Positions 32,272 to 43,310 of a stretch of 64,000 nt of DNA are shown here, piece by piece; the first letter of the stretch is position 1; each line of letters opens with the position of its first letter. Source of the DNA: Artemia franciscana (taxonomy: Eukaryota; Arthropoda; Branchiopoda; Anostraca; Artemiidae); assembly GCF_032884065.1 (NCBI RefSeq), contig NC_088865.1:46650185-46714184 (forward strand), given 5' to 3'. A model generated the notes under the pieces. It had not been told where the DNA came from. It saw only the letters and a program-made list of their open reading frames with translations, and did not search any database. The translations under genes were made by a program, and so were the position numbers.

Positions 32272-32490
32272 AAACAGTTCAAGATAGGGATGTTACCTTT
32301 TTATTGACAGTGAACAGGTATAAAATTATTTAACTGGATATTTCAAACACATATACAGTGTTCATCATCAGCAGTAAAACTCTTTACTGCTGATGATGAA
32401 CACTGTATATGTGTTCGAAATATCCAGTTAAATAATTTTATATCTATTCACTGTCAATAAAAAGGTATCATCCCTATTTTGAACTGTTTT
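32272..32490. repeat. 220-bp near-perfect fold-back, Penelope-like end
   Basis: Two arms of about 107 bp (AACAGTTCAAGATAGGGATG ... CATCATCAGCAGTAAA, and its inverse ending CATCCCTATTTTGAACTGTT) flank a 4-base loop ACTC near 32,380. The right arm contains CTGATGATGAACAC-loop-GTGTTCGAAA, a hammerhead-like core (CTGATGA, stem II, GAAA) as described in Penelope-like element termini. No Penelope RT or GIY-YIG sequence was found near it, so it would be an orphan end or a recombined pair of ends. Confidence 0.6.
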
Positions 32491-33942
32491 ACTTTCGTCA
32501 TGGAAAGGCAGTGTGGTCTTCGAAGTTATCTATATCAAAGTTCTAAAATTTACCAAAAATATTAATTTTCCGAAAATAATAACCTGAAGTTTATATAGAC
32601 AGATATGTTCAAGGCATAAACCATCACATGTCAAATAAACAGAAAAATTAGTGCACTTTGCAATAATTATGATTAAAAGAGGTAAAATCTGAAAGAAACA
32701 AACATGAATCATGTTTCATAACAGATAGATAGATAGATTTCGTGATTAAACCAAAAACAGGTATTTCACAGAAAAAAGAAAGAAAAAAAGACGTACACAC
32801 TACAAAAAAAAAGAAAAAATAATACACACAGTCGAAAACAAAACATAAACACTAACTAAAAGTCAAGTCTCTTCGTGCGGGATAAAAATCTGTTGACAAT
32901 AGTCCGAACTCTATTATTTCTAATTATCAGCTATAAAGGAAACGACACATTTATCTCATATTCCCTTAATTCGAACTCCATTACTATACGTGCTCTACAA
33001 TAATAGGGCAATCAAATAGAAGATGACTACATGTTTCCATTAGACCGCACAAGCACAATGGGGGGTCTGCTTTCCCAATCCTATAGATAAGGTCATCTTT
33101 ATTTTCAAAAAAAGTTAGCCGGCCATGTGCTAACAGAATTTTTAAACTCATCAAACCATTTTGCATACAAAAACTCATTTAAAGATTTTCGGTCTGTATG
33201 AAAGGGCTGAGATGCACTAAAGTCATTAAAGGAAGGACCAAAAAAATTTGTAATAATTTGGCCGGTATAATGGCTATGATGTGCCGAATAGCTCATTCCA
33301 TTCATGGTAGGATTCAAAACCCTCGGCCAATTTCGAGGTCGACCGTTTTTTCTGTATACTTAATTCCAATGCTCTGAAATTCATTGGAACCACTCCTGCA
33401 AGAGCGGTTACCACCTGCGCTTGCGCTGTGTTAAATGATTTAGAAATTAAGATCATAGAAGATTTTTGCGCCGACCGTAGCATTCGCTGAATGTTTTTTT
33501 TTTTTTCTAAATGCAGATTGCAGAGATCCAAATAGCACATGCGTATAAAATATGGCTTTCGATTGCTGATTTATAGAGCATCCTCAATGCATGCGGATCC
33601 AGCTTCAAAGTACTCTTGACAACCATTAAAAGACGAGCAGAATATTTTTTTTGCAGAGTAAATTTTATGTCTAACATGGTCAGTCCATAATAATTTTCTA
33701 ATCAAATATTTAACCTTATTTTTAATAAGTATCTCAATTCCATGATAAATAAGCTTTACAATCGGAAGCTAATGTTTCCTTGAGAATAAAATTACTTCTG
33801 TCTTGGATTTGTCAAACACAAGCTTATTATCTACTGACCAAATCTTGAAAAACAAAATTACCCTTGATGACAAGGATTCTAAAGTTGCTATTTTATTTCA
33901 TGTGATAATCGCACAAACATCATCAGCATATGCCTGAATTTT

Positions 33943-35089
33943 TATGGCACTTGGTACTTACCAAGTGACATATAGCGATCGTAATTTCTGTTGGTCTGTC
34001 GGTCCCGGTTTAGCTAGTTTAGGCACTTCCAGATAAGCTAGGACGATGAACCTTGGCAGACGTATTATAAACCAGACCAAATTACGTTAGAAACAGTCGT
34101 TTCCTCGATTCGACTATCTGGCGGGAGTTCGGGGACGGTTAATTCGGAAAAATTAGAAAAAAGGAGGTATTTTTAACTTACGAGCGGGTGATTAGTTCTT
34201 AATGAAATTTGATATTTTGAAGGACCTCGTGTCTCAAAGTTCTTATTTTGTATCCCAACCGGATCCAGTATTATTGGGGGAGTTGGAGGGGGGAACCGGA
34301 AATCTTGGAAAACACTTTCAGTGTAGAGATCGGGATGAAACTCGGTGGGAAGAGTAAGCAAATGTCTTAGATACGTTATTGACATAACCTGACCGGATCC
34401 AGTCTCTTTGAGGGAGTTGTGGGAGTTTGCTAGTTTGGGCACTTCCAGATAAGCTAGGACAATGAAAGTTGGCATACTTATCAGGCATCAGACAAGATTA
34501 AATTAGAAATAGTCTCTTTCCTTATTCGACCATCTGAGGGGGGGGAGTGAGTGAACAAGATGGTTGAGAGGAATTTTATTTACCGATAAAATAACTGATT
34601 GTTTCTGTTAAGTATAGCTTGTGGTCTAAGGTTATGATTCTCGCTTAGCGTGCGAGAGGTCTCAGGTTTGAATCCCAGACCACCCCAATTTTTACATGAA
34701 GAAGATCCAAAACTAGATACGTGATCAATATAGCCATCGCTGAAAGTTGGCAGGCGTATCAGGGACTCGACTAGATTAAATTAGAAATAGTTGCTTCCCT
34801 GATTTGACCATATGGGAGAGGGGGGAGGAGAAGAACGGTTAATTCCGAAAATTAGAAAAAATGAGGTATTTCTAACTTACGAACGGGTTATCAGATCCTT
34901 ATTAAATTTGACGTTTGAAGGACCTCGTGTCTCAGAGCTCTTATTTTAAATCCCGACAGGATCCGGTGACGTTGGGGGAAGTTGGAGGGTGAAACCGAAA
35001 ATATTGGAAAACACTTAGAGTGGAGAGATCGTAATGAAACTTGCTGGGAAGAAGCTCTTAGCTCTTCTGACCATGTCACAAGTGCCATA
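33943..35089. mobile_element. TIR-flanked element with internal tandem units
   Basis: Ends are inverted: TATGGCACTTG at 33,943-33,953 and CAAGTGCCATA at 35,079-35,089. Inside, a block of about 400 bp (GGCACTTCCAGATAAGCTAGG, TCGGAAAAATTAGAAAAA, TTGAAGGACCTCGTGTCTCA, CGGATCCAGTATTATTGGGG, GAGATCGGGATGAAACT) occurs twice nearly completely and a third time in part (34,430-34,570). A tRNA-like sequence lies in the centre. It sits inside the RT gene, splitting the CPQGG and YADD motifs. No transposase; presumably non-autonomous. Confidence 0.65.
34614..34686 (+). tRNA. tRNA-Pro-like pseudogene with AGC anticodon
   Basis: GGTCTAAGGTTATGATTCTC, GCTTAGCGTGCGAGAGGTC and GGTTTGAATCCCAGACCAC closely resemble an animal tRNA-Pro (D arm, anticodon stem TCTCGC/GCGAGA, T loop). 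The anticodon loop reads TTAGCGT, giving AGC (Ala) where tRNA-Pro has AGG. The acceptor ends do not pair (5' AGCTTGT against 3' ACCACCC), two T-stem pairs are broken and T-loop C56 is T. It is most likely a tRNA-derived internal module rather than a working tRNA. Confidence 0.6.
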
Positions 35090-36254
35090 TGAGCTTTTCG
35101 TTCTTGTTACATTAGGAGCATTTACTTCTAGAAGCCCATTTATATTAACCGACCATAACAAGGGGAATAATATTCCTCCTTGAGGACATGATCGCTCTAA
35201 AATGCACGAAGATTCAACCTTATACGTAACAACTCGATCTGAAAAGTAAGTATAAATTTAATTTAAAAGCCTATCAGGGCATGATTTAGTCTTTAGCTTT
35301 TTCAGTATTCCAGGAGGTCACGCGGCATCAAATGCGCCTTTTATATTAAAATAAAATATGCATAAAGTGAAGATTTTTTTCGGCATGTTTTCCTCCACAC
35401 TGGTAACAATACTATCAATTAAATCAATAGCACTTTTCCCACTACGGAAGCCAAACTGCAATGGCGAAAGCCAACTATTTTTAGTGCTAATCGCAATTAT
35501 TCTATTCGCAATGGCAAGCTCGTATATTTTGCCAAGGTTTAAGAGTAGGCTAATCGGACGATACGAAGCTGGATTGCCGTCATTCTTTTTACCATTTTTT
35601 TTTTTTAAAAACATTATATTTGCATTTTTCCAACTTTTCAGGAAATATGAAATTTTTAAGCAACTATTCACTAACTTTACCAAACTATGAGGAAGGAAAT
35701 TTACGTTTTTAATTAGTATTAAATTTAGAATTCCATCTGGGCCTGAGGCCTTCGATGGCTTTGAACCTTTAATCATTTCTTTTAATTCATTCAAGGAGAC
35801 TTCGGTAACACCTGAAGTACTTAAAAACATCTGTAAGTTCTGCTCTAACTTCACCATGGTATTTACTACGAGTTGAATGATCATTCTTTAAAACCTACTA
35901 TTTAACAACACCTCCCCAGCTTCCGTCACGGAGTTAGTCTTACTGCCGTCATCTTTTGCTACGTGTAGTGGCTGAACAATGGCATTATTTTCACAAATTT
36001 TATGGATTGTAATCCATGGATCCAAATTCGGTTTATCTGTATATAATTGATTCCAGTCACTTTTTCTTAGCATTTAAAATACCCAGTTTATATTTCTTTT
36101 TTGCATTCCTCGTTTTCGAGAGAATTGCAGGACTTAAATATCCGTAACAATCGTCTATACCCTTTTCTAAGGTCCGACAATTCTGAAGTCCGACACCGTA
36201 AATACTATTTGGGAGAGGCATGACTCACTGGAGTTTATTCATTGGTAGCTTTTT

Positions 36255-36535
36255 GTATTACTACTACTACTACTACTACTACTACTAATAACTCACTGCA
36301 GCACCAAGCCGCCTGAGGCCAACACAGCTACGCACGCTCCTCCAACCTAATCTATTTAAAGCCTCCCTCTTTACACCCTCCCAGGAAGTTGCCATTTCCT
36401 TTAAATCTTTATTTATAACATCCTCCCAACCCAGACAAGGACGACCTGCTTTCCGTGTATCCCCAGACAGTTGGCCAAAAAGGACAATCTTCGGTAATCT
36501 GTCATCCTTGATTCGTAGAACGTAAGGCTGTTAAA
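36255..36535 (-). pseudogene. LINE ORF2 C-terminus, open, with (TAG)n tail
   Basis: The reverse strand is open for about 80 codons: QPYVLRIKDDRLPKIVLFGQ, LSGDTRKAGRPCLGWEDVI, KDLKEMATSWEGVKREALN, RLGWRSVRSCVGLRRLGAAV. R-x-x-GRPxLxW ... DLK ... SWExVKxxAxxRxxWR is the standard C-terminus of APE/RT LINEs. A (TAG)n tail follows (CTA repeats at 36,258-36,288 on the plus strand). It is cut at its upstream end at about 36,535. It is the best-preserved copy of this family here and identifies those at 2868, 4554 and 17,095. Confidence 0.8.
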
Positions 36536-36539
36536 GCAT

Positions 36540-37084
36540 CTACAGCTTTATCTATTTCTTCAGCATCCGTAGTAGGGAGGGAATATAATCTATCTATTTA
36601 ATTTAAAATAACCTCGCTAAAAACATTCCAGTTAGTTTTTCTGTAATTATACCCCGTTCAGTCGGCTTGATTTTGTACCCATGTTGAAAAATGTCAAAAG
36701 TGTGTTTAATTAATTAAAATTATAAATTTGCAACCGGAACCCCTGGCGATAATCCCCAGACCTTATATGAGGGGGTCACTATCCAAAAGAAAATTTTGAG
36801 CGTGTTGTAATGGAAGCAGTTGACATGGGCTAAGGTGAATCTAAGTCCAAATGACATATGTGGTTGGTATTGGTGTAGCACATGGTTACCGCTTGAGCAA
36901 CGGTCTAACCATTCACGGCCTTAAGCATCCGTAGTGATCAGATAAGGATTGGGGGGGGGGGGGGGGTAATTTGTCACTTCCCAGCTGTCAACAAATTTTA
37001 ATAAATTTAAACAAACTGCTGTGACATTTGGGCTAGAATGTGAAAATTCATAAGTTGGCATATCTGGGTTATTTAGTACAAATA
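36540..37084. other. no gene; G-run
   Basis: Unassigned sequence between a LINE tail and an X copy. A pure G run of about 18 bases is at 36,950-36,967. Confidence 0.4.
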
Positions 37085-38336
37085 ATTTTTTGCCAGAAGA
37101 CAGATCACGGATGTGTGTTTATTTGTTTTTTCCCCATGGGTGATCGTATCGACCCGGTGGTCCTAGAGTGTCCCGGGAGGGCTCGTTCTAACTGAAATTA
37201 AAAGCTCTAGTGTCTTTTTTAAGTGACTAAAAATTGGAGGGCACCTAGGCCCCCTCCCACGCACATTTTTCCCCGAAGTCATTGGATCAAAATTTCGAGA
37301 TATCCATTCAGTTCAGCTTAGTCAAAAATATAATAGCTATGTCTTTGGAGAAGACTTAATACCCCACAGTCCCCGGGGGAGGAGCTAAAAGTTACAAACT
37401 GTGACCATTGTTTACATATAGTAATGGTTATTATGACGTGTACAGACGTTTTCAGGGGGACTTTGTCACGTTGGAGTGGGGTGGGGAGGGGTCAGGGGTT
37501 ACATGGGAGGATCTTTCCATGGAGGAATTTTTCATGAAGGAAGAAAATATCCATGAAGGAGGCGCAGGATTTTTTAGCATTATTTTTAAGAAATGAGAAA
37601 AAAATTCAACTGGAAGTAATGAGCAGCATTGAAACTTGAAACAAACATAAAATATTAAGTATATAAAGGGGTTCACCTCCTCCAAAATACCTTGCTCTTT
37701 ACGCTAAAGTATTTTTAGTAATTTCAACTATTTATTCTACGGCATTTGTGATTCAGGGGTCATTCTCAAACATTTGAGACACAATTCAAGCTTTAGTGTA
37801 ACGACCGAGGTATTGACGAGGGGGCGAACCCCCTCATATACGTAATAAAAATACGCAAATATAGAAGTTTGTTATGTAAGTGAATTTGTAAGGTACGTAT
37901 GCTTATTACTAACAAAAATGTTCGTAAAAAAAATTAAATAAATCTAGTTGCATTTTTAAGTTATCAAAAATTGGAGAACAACCAGGCCTCCTCCCCCACC
38001 CCTTTTTTATCAAAATCGTCTGATCAAAACTATGAGAAAGCCATTTAGCAAAAAAAAAATTAAAATGCAAAATCAATATATGCATTAATTCAAAAACGTT
38101 CAGAAATTAAATAATAAAAAAACTTATTTTTTTAACTGCAAGTAAGGAGCGATAATAAAACTTAGAACGAAACGAAAATTATTCCGTATATGAAAGGAGT
38201 TGTCCCCTCCTCAACGTCTCGCTCTTTACGCTAATGTTTTTACGTAAAGAGCGGAGCGTTGAGGAGGGAACAACCCCTTTCATATACGGAATAATTTCTG
38301 TTTGTCTTAAGTTTTAATGTCGCTCCTTACTTGCAG
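37085..38336 (+). mobile_element. element X, truncated at both ends
   Basis: Starts at TTTTTTGCCAGAAGACAG in X and proceeds through GATCGTATCGACCCGGTGG, the middle region with the C-rich (here G-rich) stretch at 37,480, GGTATTGACGAGGGGGCG, and the terminal palindrome 38,110-38,336 whose outer few bases are lost. It lies next to LINE ORF1 sequence, suggesting it separated ORF1 from ORF2 of the R1-like LINE. Confidence 0.7.
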
Positions 38337-38344
38337 TTCTGCGT

Positions 38345-39460
38345 TCATGATACAATCAATATATTTATTTTTGATTTTTGGGTTATTTCTCTGGCTGTTG
38401 GGCAATTTGTGTAATCGTACGATAGATGTGGCTCACAATTAAGCTGTTGCTTGTTACACAAACGGCAACATGGGTGACTACTGAAGGATTTAGCACATTC
38501 ATTGTAGCCATTATTGCCCATAAACCAAGAGCAGGTTAAATCACCCTTACCCTCAGACTTCTTATGGCCAAAAAGACAACAATTGGTGCATCATATAAGG
38601 TTAATGTAATCCTTGCAGTGTAAGTGCAAAAATCCAAAATTGAGGCCTCCTCTTTTTAAAATTTCTCTTCTGATTTTTAGGCTCATTTCTAATATGACAC
38701 TGCAACTTTTTCCTTTTTCAATAATAGTCACCACTTCCAAGGTTTCTTCGGCAATAACAAGTTTTTTTATATCTGGATTACTGTGTTCTATAAATTCTTT
38801 GCACTCTGATTTATTTTTCATTATAGGAGCACCGTTCACAAGCGTTCTTGGCGGGCGTTTTTTATAATTCCCTCGAAGTATATTTTAGTGCTAGTGAATT
38901 TTTGTTGAAAGCACAAGAAGCATTGTTTCAGTTTTGTTTTGAATTAAATTCAACAATGATTTTGCCTTCTCGCCCATGTTTGATATTTTTAGCAGAAAAT
39001 TTGGTGGAATCTTCTCTGATTATTTTATTAATGTTTTGCACTATTTTTGCCGGAGGTTCTCTTTTTTTTTATGATCTTTCGCTTCATTACTGCTAGGATC
39101 AAAAATAATACCAAAGGTTTCAGGACCTTCAACAACACTAGAGTACGATTTATAATTTTCAAGAGAGGGTGGAACCATTATATTTATTTTCCGATTTTTT
39201 GTGTAATTTGATTATATTTTGAAGAGTATCGTTCTCTTTGCGCAGAAGTTTTGCATTTTCTTCTAAAAGCTGATGATATAAAATTTGAATTCGCCCAAAA
39301 ATATTGAATGCATAATTCCTACCTCCTGGGATTTTCTTTACCTTGGCAAGAATTCCTTTTAAGGCACCGATTAGAGTACTAAAACTCGTTGCGTCTTCTG
39401 TGCTTAACTGCAAAAGAGTCTCATCAGCAGCTTGATTATTGGAAAATTCTTCCATTGTAA
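38345..39460 (-). pseudogene. LINE gag-like ORF1 with zinc knuckles
   Basis: Reverse strand. MEEFSNNQAADETLLQLSTE starts at 39,455, followed by a Leu/Glu-rich likely coiled coil (QILYHQLLEENAKLLRKEND). A frame change follows, then PPSLENYKSYSSVVEGPETF, a poorly preserved middle, LVNGAPIMKNKSECKEFIEH, SCSVILEMSLKIRREILKRG and LNFGFLHLHCKDYINLI, a stop, then CTNCCLFGHKKSEGKGD and CCRLCNKQQLNC. The strand pattern before a CX2CX4H knuckle is characteristic of R1/Jockey-type ORF1 nucleic-acid-binding proteins. The final Cys of knuckle 1 is Gly. By orientation and type it is likely ORF1 of the LINE at 32,870-36,110; the endonuclease between them is missing. Confidence 0.7.
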
Positions 39461-39479
39461 GAATCAGAATAAAACACTA

Positions 39480-40365
39480 GCAGAATCCTTTCATGGCAAG
39501 GGATATAGTAATTCACTGGAGCAGAGGCGCCATTCGGGCCAAATCTTGGGGTGGGCATGGGGCTTTTGACATAACTTGAGACTCTTATTATGAATCTAAC
39601 CTACTTTCAAAGTTTACAATGATCAATAGCAAATAGCGTAATTACCCCAAGGGTCGTCAGGTAATTACGCTCTTTTGGCTAATAGGCGTGCAGTTAGTTC
39701 AAATCATTTGAACAGAATGGATTATGTAGGACATAATGGATAATTATGGCTGAAAAAAGGCCATTTCACCAACCAATGTGAATCATACACAATATTATCC
39801 TAACCGGGTAGTTGTTCACAGTTCAAAGGCTAGAACCGAACCCTCATTTCGTAATAGCAATTGAGTAAAATTGAAACTGTTTGAATATCTTATTTATTTA
39901 TGACCTAGGAAGAAAGATAATTATACGTCATAATCCGTTTCACAATTAAAGTGCAGTATCAAGGGATTAAACAGTTTTTACAATAAAAACAAGTTTATTA
40001 AAACAGTTTTTAATAGTAATAATTTATTAAAAACTTAATAATAAAATTAAAACAGTTGTTGGCCCCTTAATCCATTTAGATCTATTCATCTCTAAAATAC
40101 CTATTTTTTAAGCTTTATTTGTTTCAGAATTATGACATTTTACGGCGTCTCCTCATTTTCACCAGTGTTGCTACGTTGAACCGCAAAAATAAATGAGTGA
40201 AGTTAGTCATATAAATGTGTGAGCAATTTTCAATCATCCTTCGTTTTTACCCTTTTTTTTGTTGGCTACATAAATTTGTGAGCAATTGTCATCCGTAAAG
40301 ACGTCAATGTCATCCGAACGTTCCATTGCAAAAGAAAAAAGTAAGACAAGTAAAACGAATTTCGT
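39480..40365. other. no gene; short inverted repeat
   Basis: No protein signal. GCGTAATTACC at 39,636-39,646 and GGTAATTACGC at 39,660-39,670 form a perfect 11-bp inverted repeat with a 13-base loop. Confidence 0.5.
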
Positions 40366-40369
40366 ATGG

Positions 40370-41178
40370 AAAGCCTAGCGAACTCCCCGCGACTAAAAGT
40401 TTTCTTTGAAAGCTCATCCCCAGAAAATACTCTCCAAACTGAAATATTTTCCCTGTAGACAATACCCCCCACAGAAAATAGCCTTGCTGAAAAACGCTTG
40501 TATACTTCCCAATAACAAATACTATATGTACACAATGGGTAAATTTTATAACTCGCAGCCCTTTCCAAGGGCTGGGGGGGGGTCAAGTCATCCCCCAAGG
40601 CGAAGCTACTTTACCTTTCAACTCTGCTAAACCATATAGCTATCCCAAAATTTTGATCCATCAATTTTGGGGTGAAAGGGTGTGGGAGGGAGCCTAGTGG
40701 CCCTCCAATCTTGTTGGTCACTTAAAAAGGTTACTAGGGATTTTAATATCATTTGAAATGAGCCCTCATCCGATCTTTTAAGACCATTGGTTTGGTTCGG
40801 TCACCCCTGAGGAGAAAAAAAATAAACACACATCCGTGATATTTCTTCGGGAAAATAAAATACATTTTCGATATTCTTGCAGATGGGAGATTGAACCCTC
40901 TACGCTAAGGTTCTCTGATACACTTAATATGATGGTAGAATCTTCAATAAGATTCCACAACTTTGGAGGGATGTCCTCTTTTTTTGAAAATAAGGCAAAC
41001 ACTATCAGACTCATAATTTTTTATGGATAGCATTAAACTAAATGATTCTTATACATTTGTAATCGGGATAAAAAAAAGAACAATCTGATGTATTTCTTGT
41101 TATAGAAGTTTTTTTAGCCTCGGTTACTATTGGGTCGAGTTGCTCCTTACTTACAGTTCGTTAAAATGAACTGTCTGA
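40370..41178 (-). repeat. element X, 5' half
   Basis: Runs from AAAATACTCTCCAAACTG through ACTTCCCAATAACAAATACT, GTCACTTAAAAAGGTTACTAG, ATTGGTTTGGTTCGGTCACC and CTATTGGGTCGAGTTGCTC to the hairpin end CAGTTCGTTAAAATGAACTG followed by TCTGA at 41,178. Loop and flanking bases are diverged from consensus. Confidence 0.65.
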
Positions 41179-41454
41179 AAAAGTGAAAAGATTTTTCTTA
41201 ACTAATCAAAACGACTTTGTAAATGAAAAATGAACAAGAATTAATTTTAAAAATTGTCTTCGCTATAGTAGTTTTCCAAAGAAAAGTAAAAAGCCCCGTA
41301 GTGTTCCAAGGTAAGCAGAAATATAAATCAAATAGTTTTCAAGTGTAAGACTACCATATATTGCTAATAATAAATAAATGTAACTCAACCGACAAGATAT
41401 TATAATAAATAACCAAATCAACCACAAAAGGAGGTTGAAAATAAAAACTATTTT

Positions 41455-41585
41455 CAGTAAAGTGAAAAATTACGTTTTAGTCTTTAGGAGGCACGGGGGC
41501 CGCTAGCCTTATCCAGTAAAGTTATCAGTAAAGTGAAAAATTACGTTTTAGTCTTTAGGAGGCACGGGGGCCGCTAGCCTTATCC
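41455..41585. repeat. exact 60-bp duplication
   Basis: CAGTAAAGTGAAAAATTACG through GGGGGCCGCTAGCCTTATCC is present at 41,455-41,514 and again at 41,526-41,585, identical over 60 bases with an 11-base spacer. The identity implies a recent event or an assembly artefact. Confidence 0.9.
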
Positions 41586-41829
41586 TATTTATGGTAATTT
41601 TTCAACTTTAAACTTGAAAAATTATATATCTGCTCATCTTTGGTCTCCATGCACCTCTGTAATCTTCTTTAAAAGCTTATTTTGTGAAAAAGGCTTTTTA
41701 AATGAATTAAAATAAAGAGCTAAGCGAGTTAACAATACATAGCCTCGTTTATTGACTTGTTTTATTGCATCTTCGTTGCAAGATATCTTTCCTGTATACT
41801 TTCCACTGCCCAGTTCATCCAATCAATAA

Positions 41830-43217
41830 TCCTTTTAAATATTGCAATCCTCCCAATGCGACAGATGCTAGACCTTTTGTAAAATGTTACCCCTTAATCC
41901 TTTTTTAGGGTAGGTTGCAATCTTCCCAATGCGAAACATGCTTGACCTTTTGTAAAATGTTTTTCCCTTAATGCCTTTTATGGGAAGATCGCACTCTTCC
42001 CAATGCGACACATGCTAGACTTTTTGTAAAGTCACCCCCTAATCCGTTTTTGAGAAGGTCACAATCTTCCCAATATGACACATATTTGACCTTTTGTAAA
42101 AAGTTACCCCTTAATCACTGTTTTTGGAAGTTCACAATCTTCCAAATGCGATACATTCTTGGTCTTTTTTAAAAAGTTACCCTTTAATCCCTTTTTAGGG
42201 ACGGTAGTAATCTTACCAATGAGACACATGCTTGACCTTTTGTAAAAAGTTACCCCTTAATCCCTATTTTGGAAAGTTCTCAATCTTCCCAATGCGATAC
42301 ATGCGTGACTTTTTGTAAAAAGCTACCCCTTAATCCCTATTTTGGAAGGTTTGCAATCTTCCCAATGCGATACATGCTTGACCTTCTGTACAAAGTTGTC
42401 CCTTAATCCCTTTTTTGGAAGGTCACAATCTTTCCAATGCGACATATGCCTTATCTTTTGGAAAAATTTGCCCCTCCATCCCTATTTTGGAAAGTTCGCA
42501 ATTTTCCCCATTTGATACCTGCTTCACCTTTTGTAAAAAGTTACTCCATAACCGCTTTTTAGGGAAGGTCACAATCTTCCCAATGCGACACAAGCTTTAT
42601 CTTTTGTAGAAAGTTACCCCTTAATCCCAGTTTAAGAAAGCTTGCAATCTTCCCCATTTGATACCTGCTTGACCTTTTGTAAAAAGATACCCCTTAACCA
42701 CTTTTTAGGGAAGGTCGCAATCTTCCCAATGCCACACATGCTTGACCGTTTTTACAAACTTACCAAACTTACGTTTTGACTTATTTTGGGAAATTCGCAA
42801 TCTTCCCAACGCAACACATATTTGACCTTTTGTAAAAAGTTACCCCTTAACCCCTATTTAGGGGTGGTAGCACTATTCCCAATGCAACACATGCTTTACC
42901 GTTTTTACAAACTTACCCCTTAATCCCTATTTTGGGAAGTTCGTAATCTTCCCAATGCAACACATGCTTGACCTTTTGTAAAAAGTTACCCCTTAACCCC
43001 TTTTGAGGGAAGGTAGCAGTCTGCCCAATGCAACACATGCTTGACAGTTTTTACAAACTTACCCCTTAATCGTTATTTTGGGAAGATCGCGATTTTCTCA
43101 ATGCGATACATGCTTGACCTTTTGTAAAAAATTACCTTTTAACCACTTTTTAGGGAAGGCAGCAATCTTCCCAATACATCACAAGCTTGACCGCTTTTAC
43201 AAACTTATCCCTTAATC
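41830..43217 (+). repeat. 73-bp satellite, block 1
   Basis: About 19 tandem units of roughly 73 bp with the pattern CCCTTAATCCCTATTTTGGG, AAGTTCGCAATCTTCCCAAT, GCGACACATGCTTGACC, TTTTGTAAAAAGTTA. Every unit carries GGGAAG and CTTCCC about 8 bases apart, able to form a hairpin. A second unit type has TTTTTAGGGAAGGTAGC and GACCGTTTTTACAAACTTA; the two types alternate in the right half. The block stops at TAATC, where a LINE begins. Confidence 0.9.
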
Positions 43218-43310
43218 AAAAGACAGCCGACAAAAGACAGCCCTTCGTTTGATGGTCATCTTTGCTTACACTGCAACCCTTCGTTTGATGGTCATCTTTG
43301 CTTACACCGC

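Larger units (their letters stand above)
32870..36110 (-). pseudogene. R1-like LINE ORF2, RT to C-terminus
   Basis: Reverse strand, from right: LRKSDWNQLYTDKPNLDPW (linker), then RT with SKPSKASGPDGILN, NPASYRPISLLLNLGKIYE, PLQFGFRSGKSAIDLIDSI, IFYFNIKGAFDAA, and after a stop SCPQGGILFPLLWSVNINGL near 35,180. Sequence then breaks at a 1.15-kb insertion (33,943-35,089) and resumes with AIKIQAYADDVCAIIT (catalytic YADD at 33,919-33,930), LVFDKSKTEVILFSRK, LLWTDHVRHK, a C-terminal region MLRSAQKSSMILISKSFNTA, and finally CLCGLMETCSHLLFDCP at about 33,000-33,060, the C-terminal zinc finger found in R1/Jockey-type elements. Multiple stops and frameshifts. Its ORF1 is probably at 38,345-39,460. Confidence 0.8.

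Noticed and set aside
32272..32490. An active hammerhead ribozyme.
   Set aside because: Core-like CTGATGA and GAAA are present, but an extra T precedes stem II and no stem I or stem III partner with a cleavage site could be paired. Kept only as a Penelope-like signature.
36870..36920. tRNA-like stretch GGTTACCGCTTGAGCAACGG.
   Set aside because: No anticodon stem-loop or acceptor stem could be paired.
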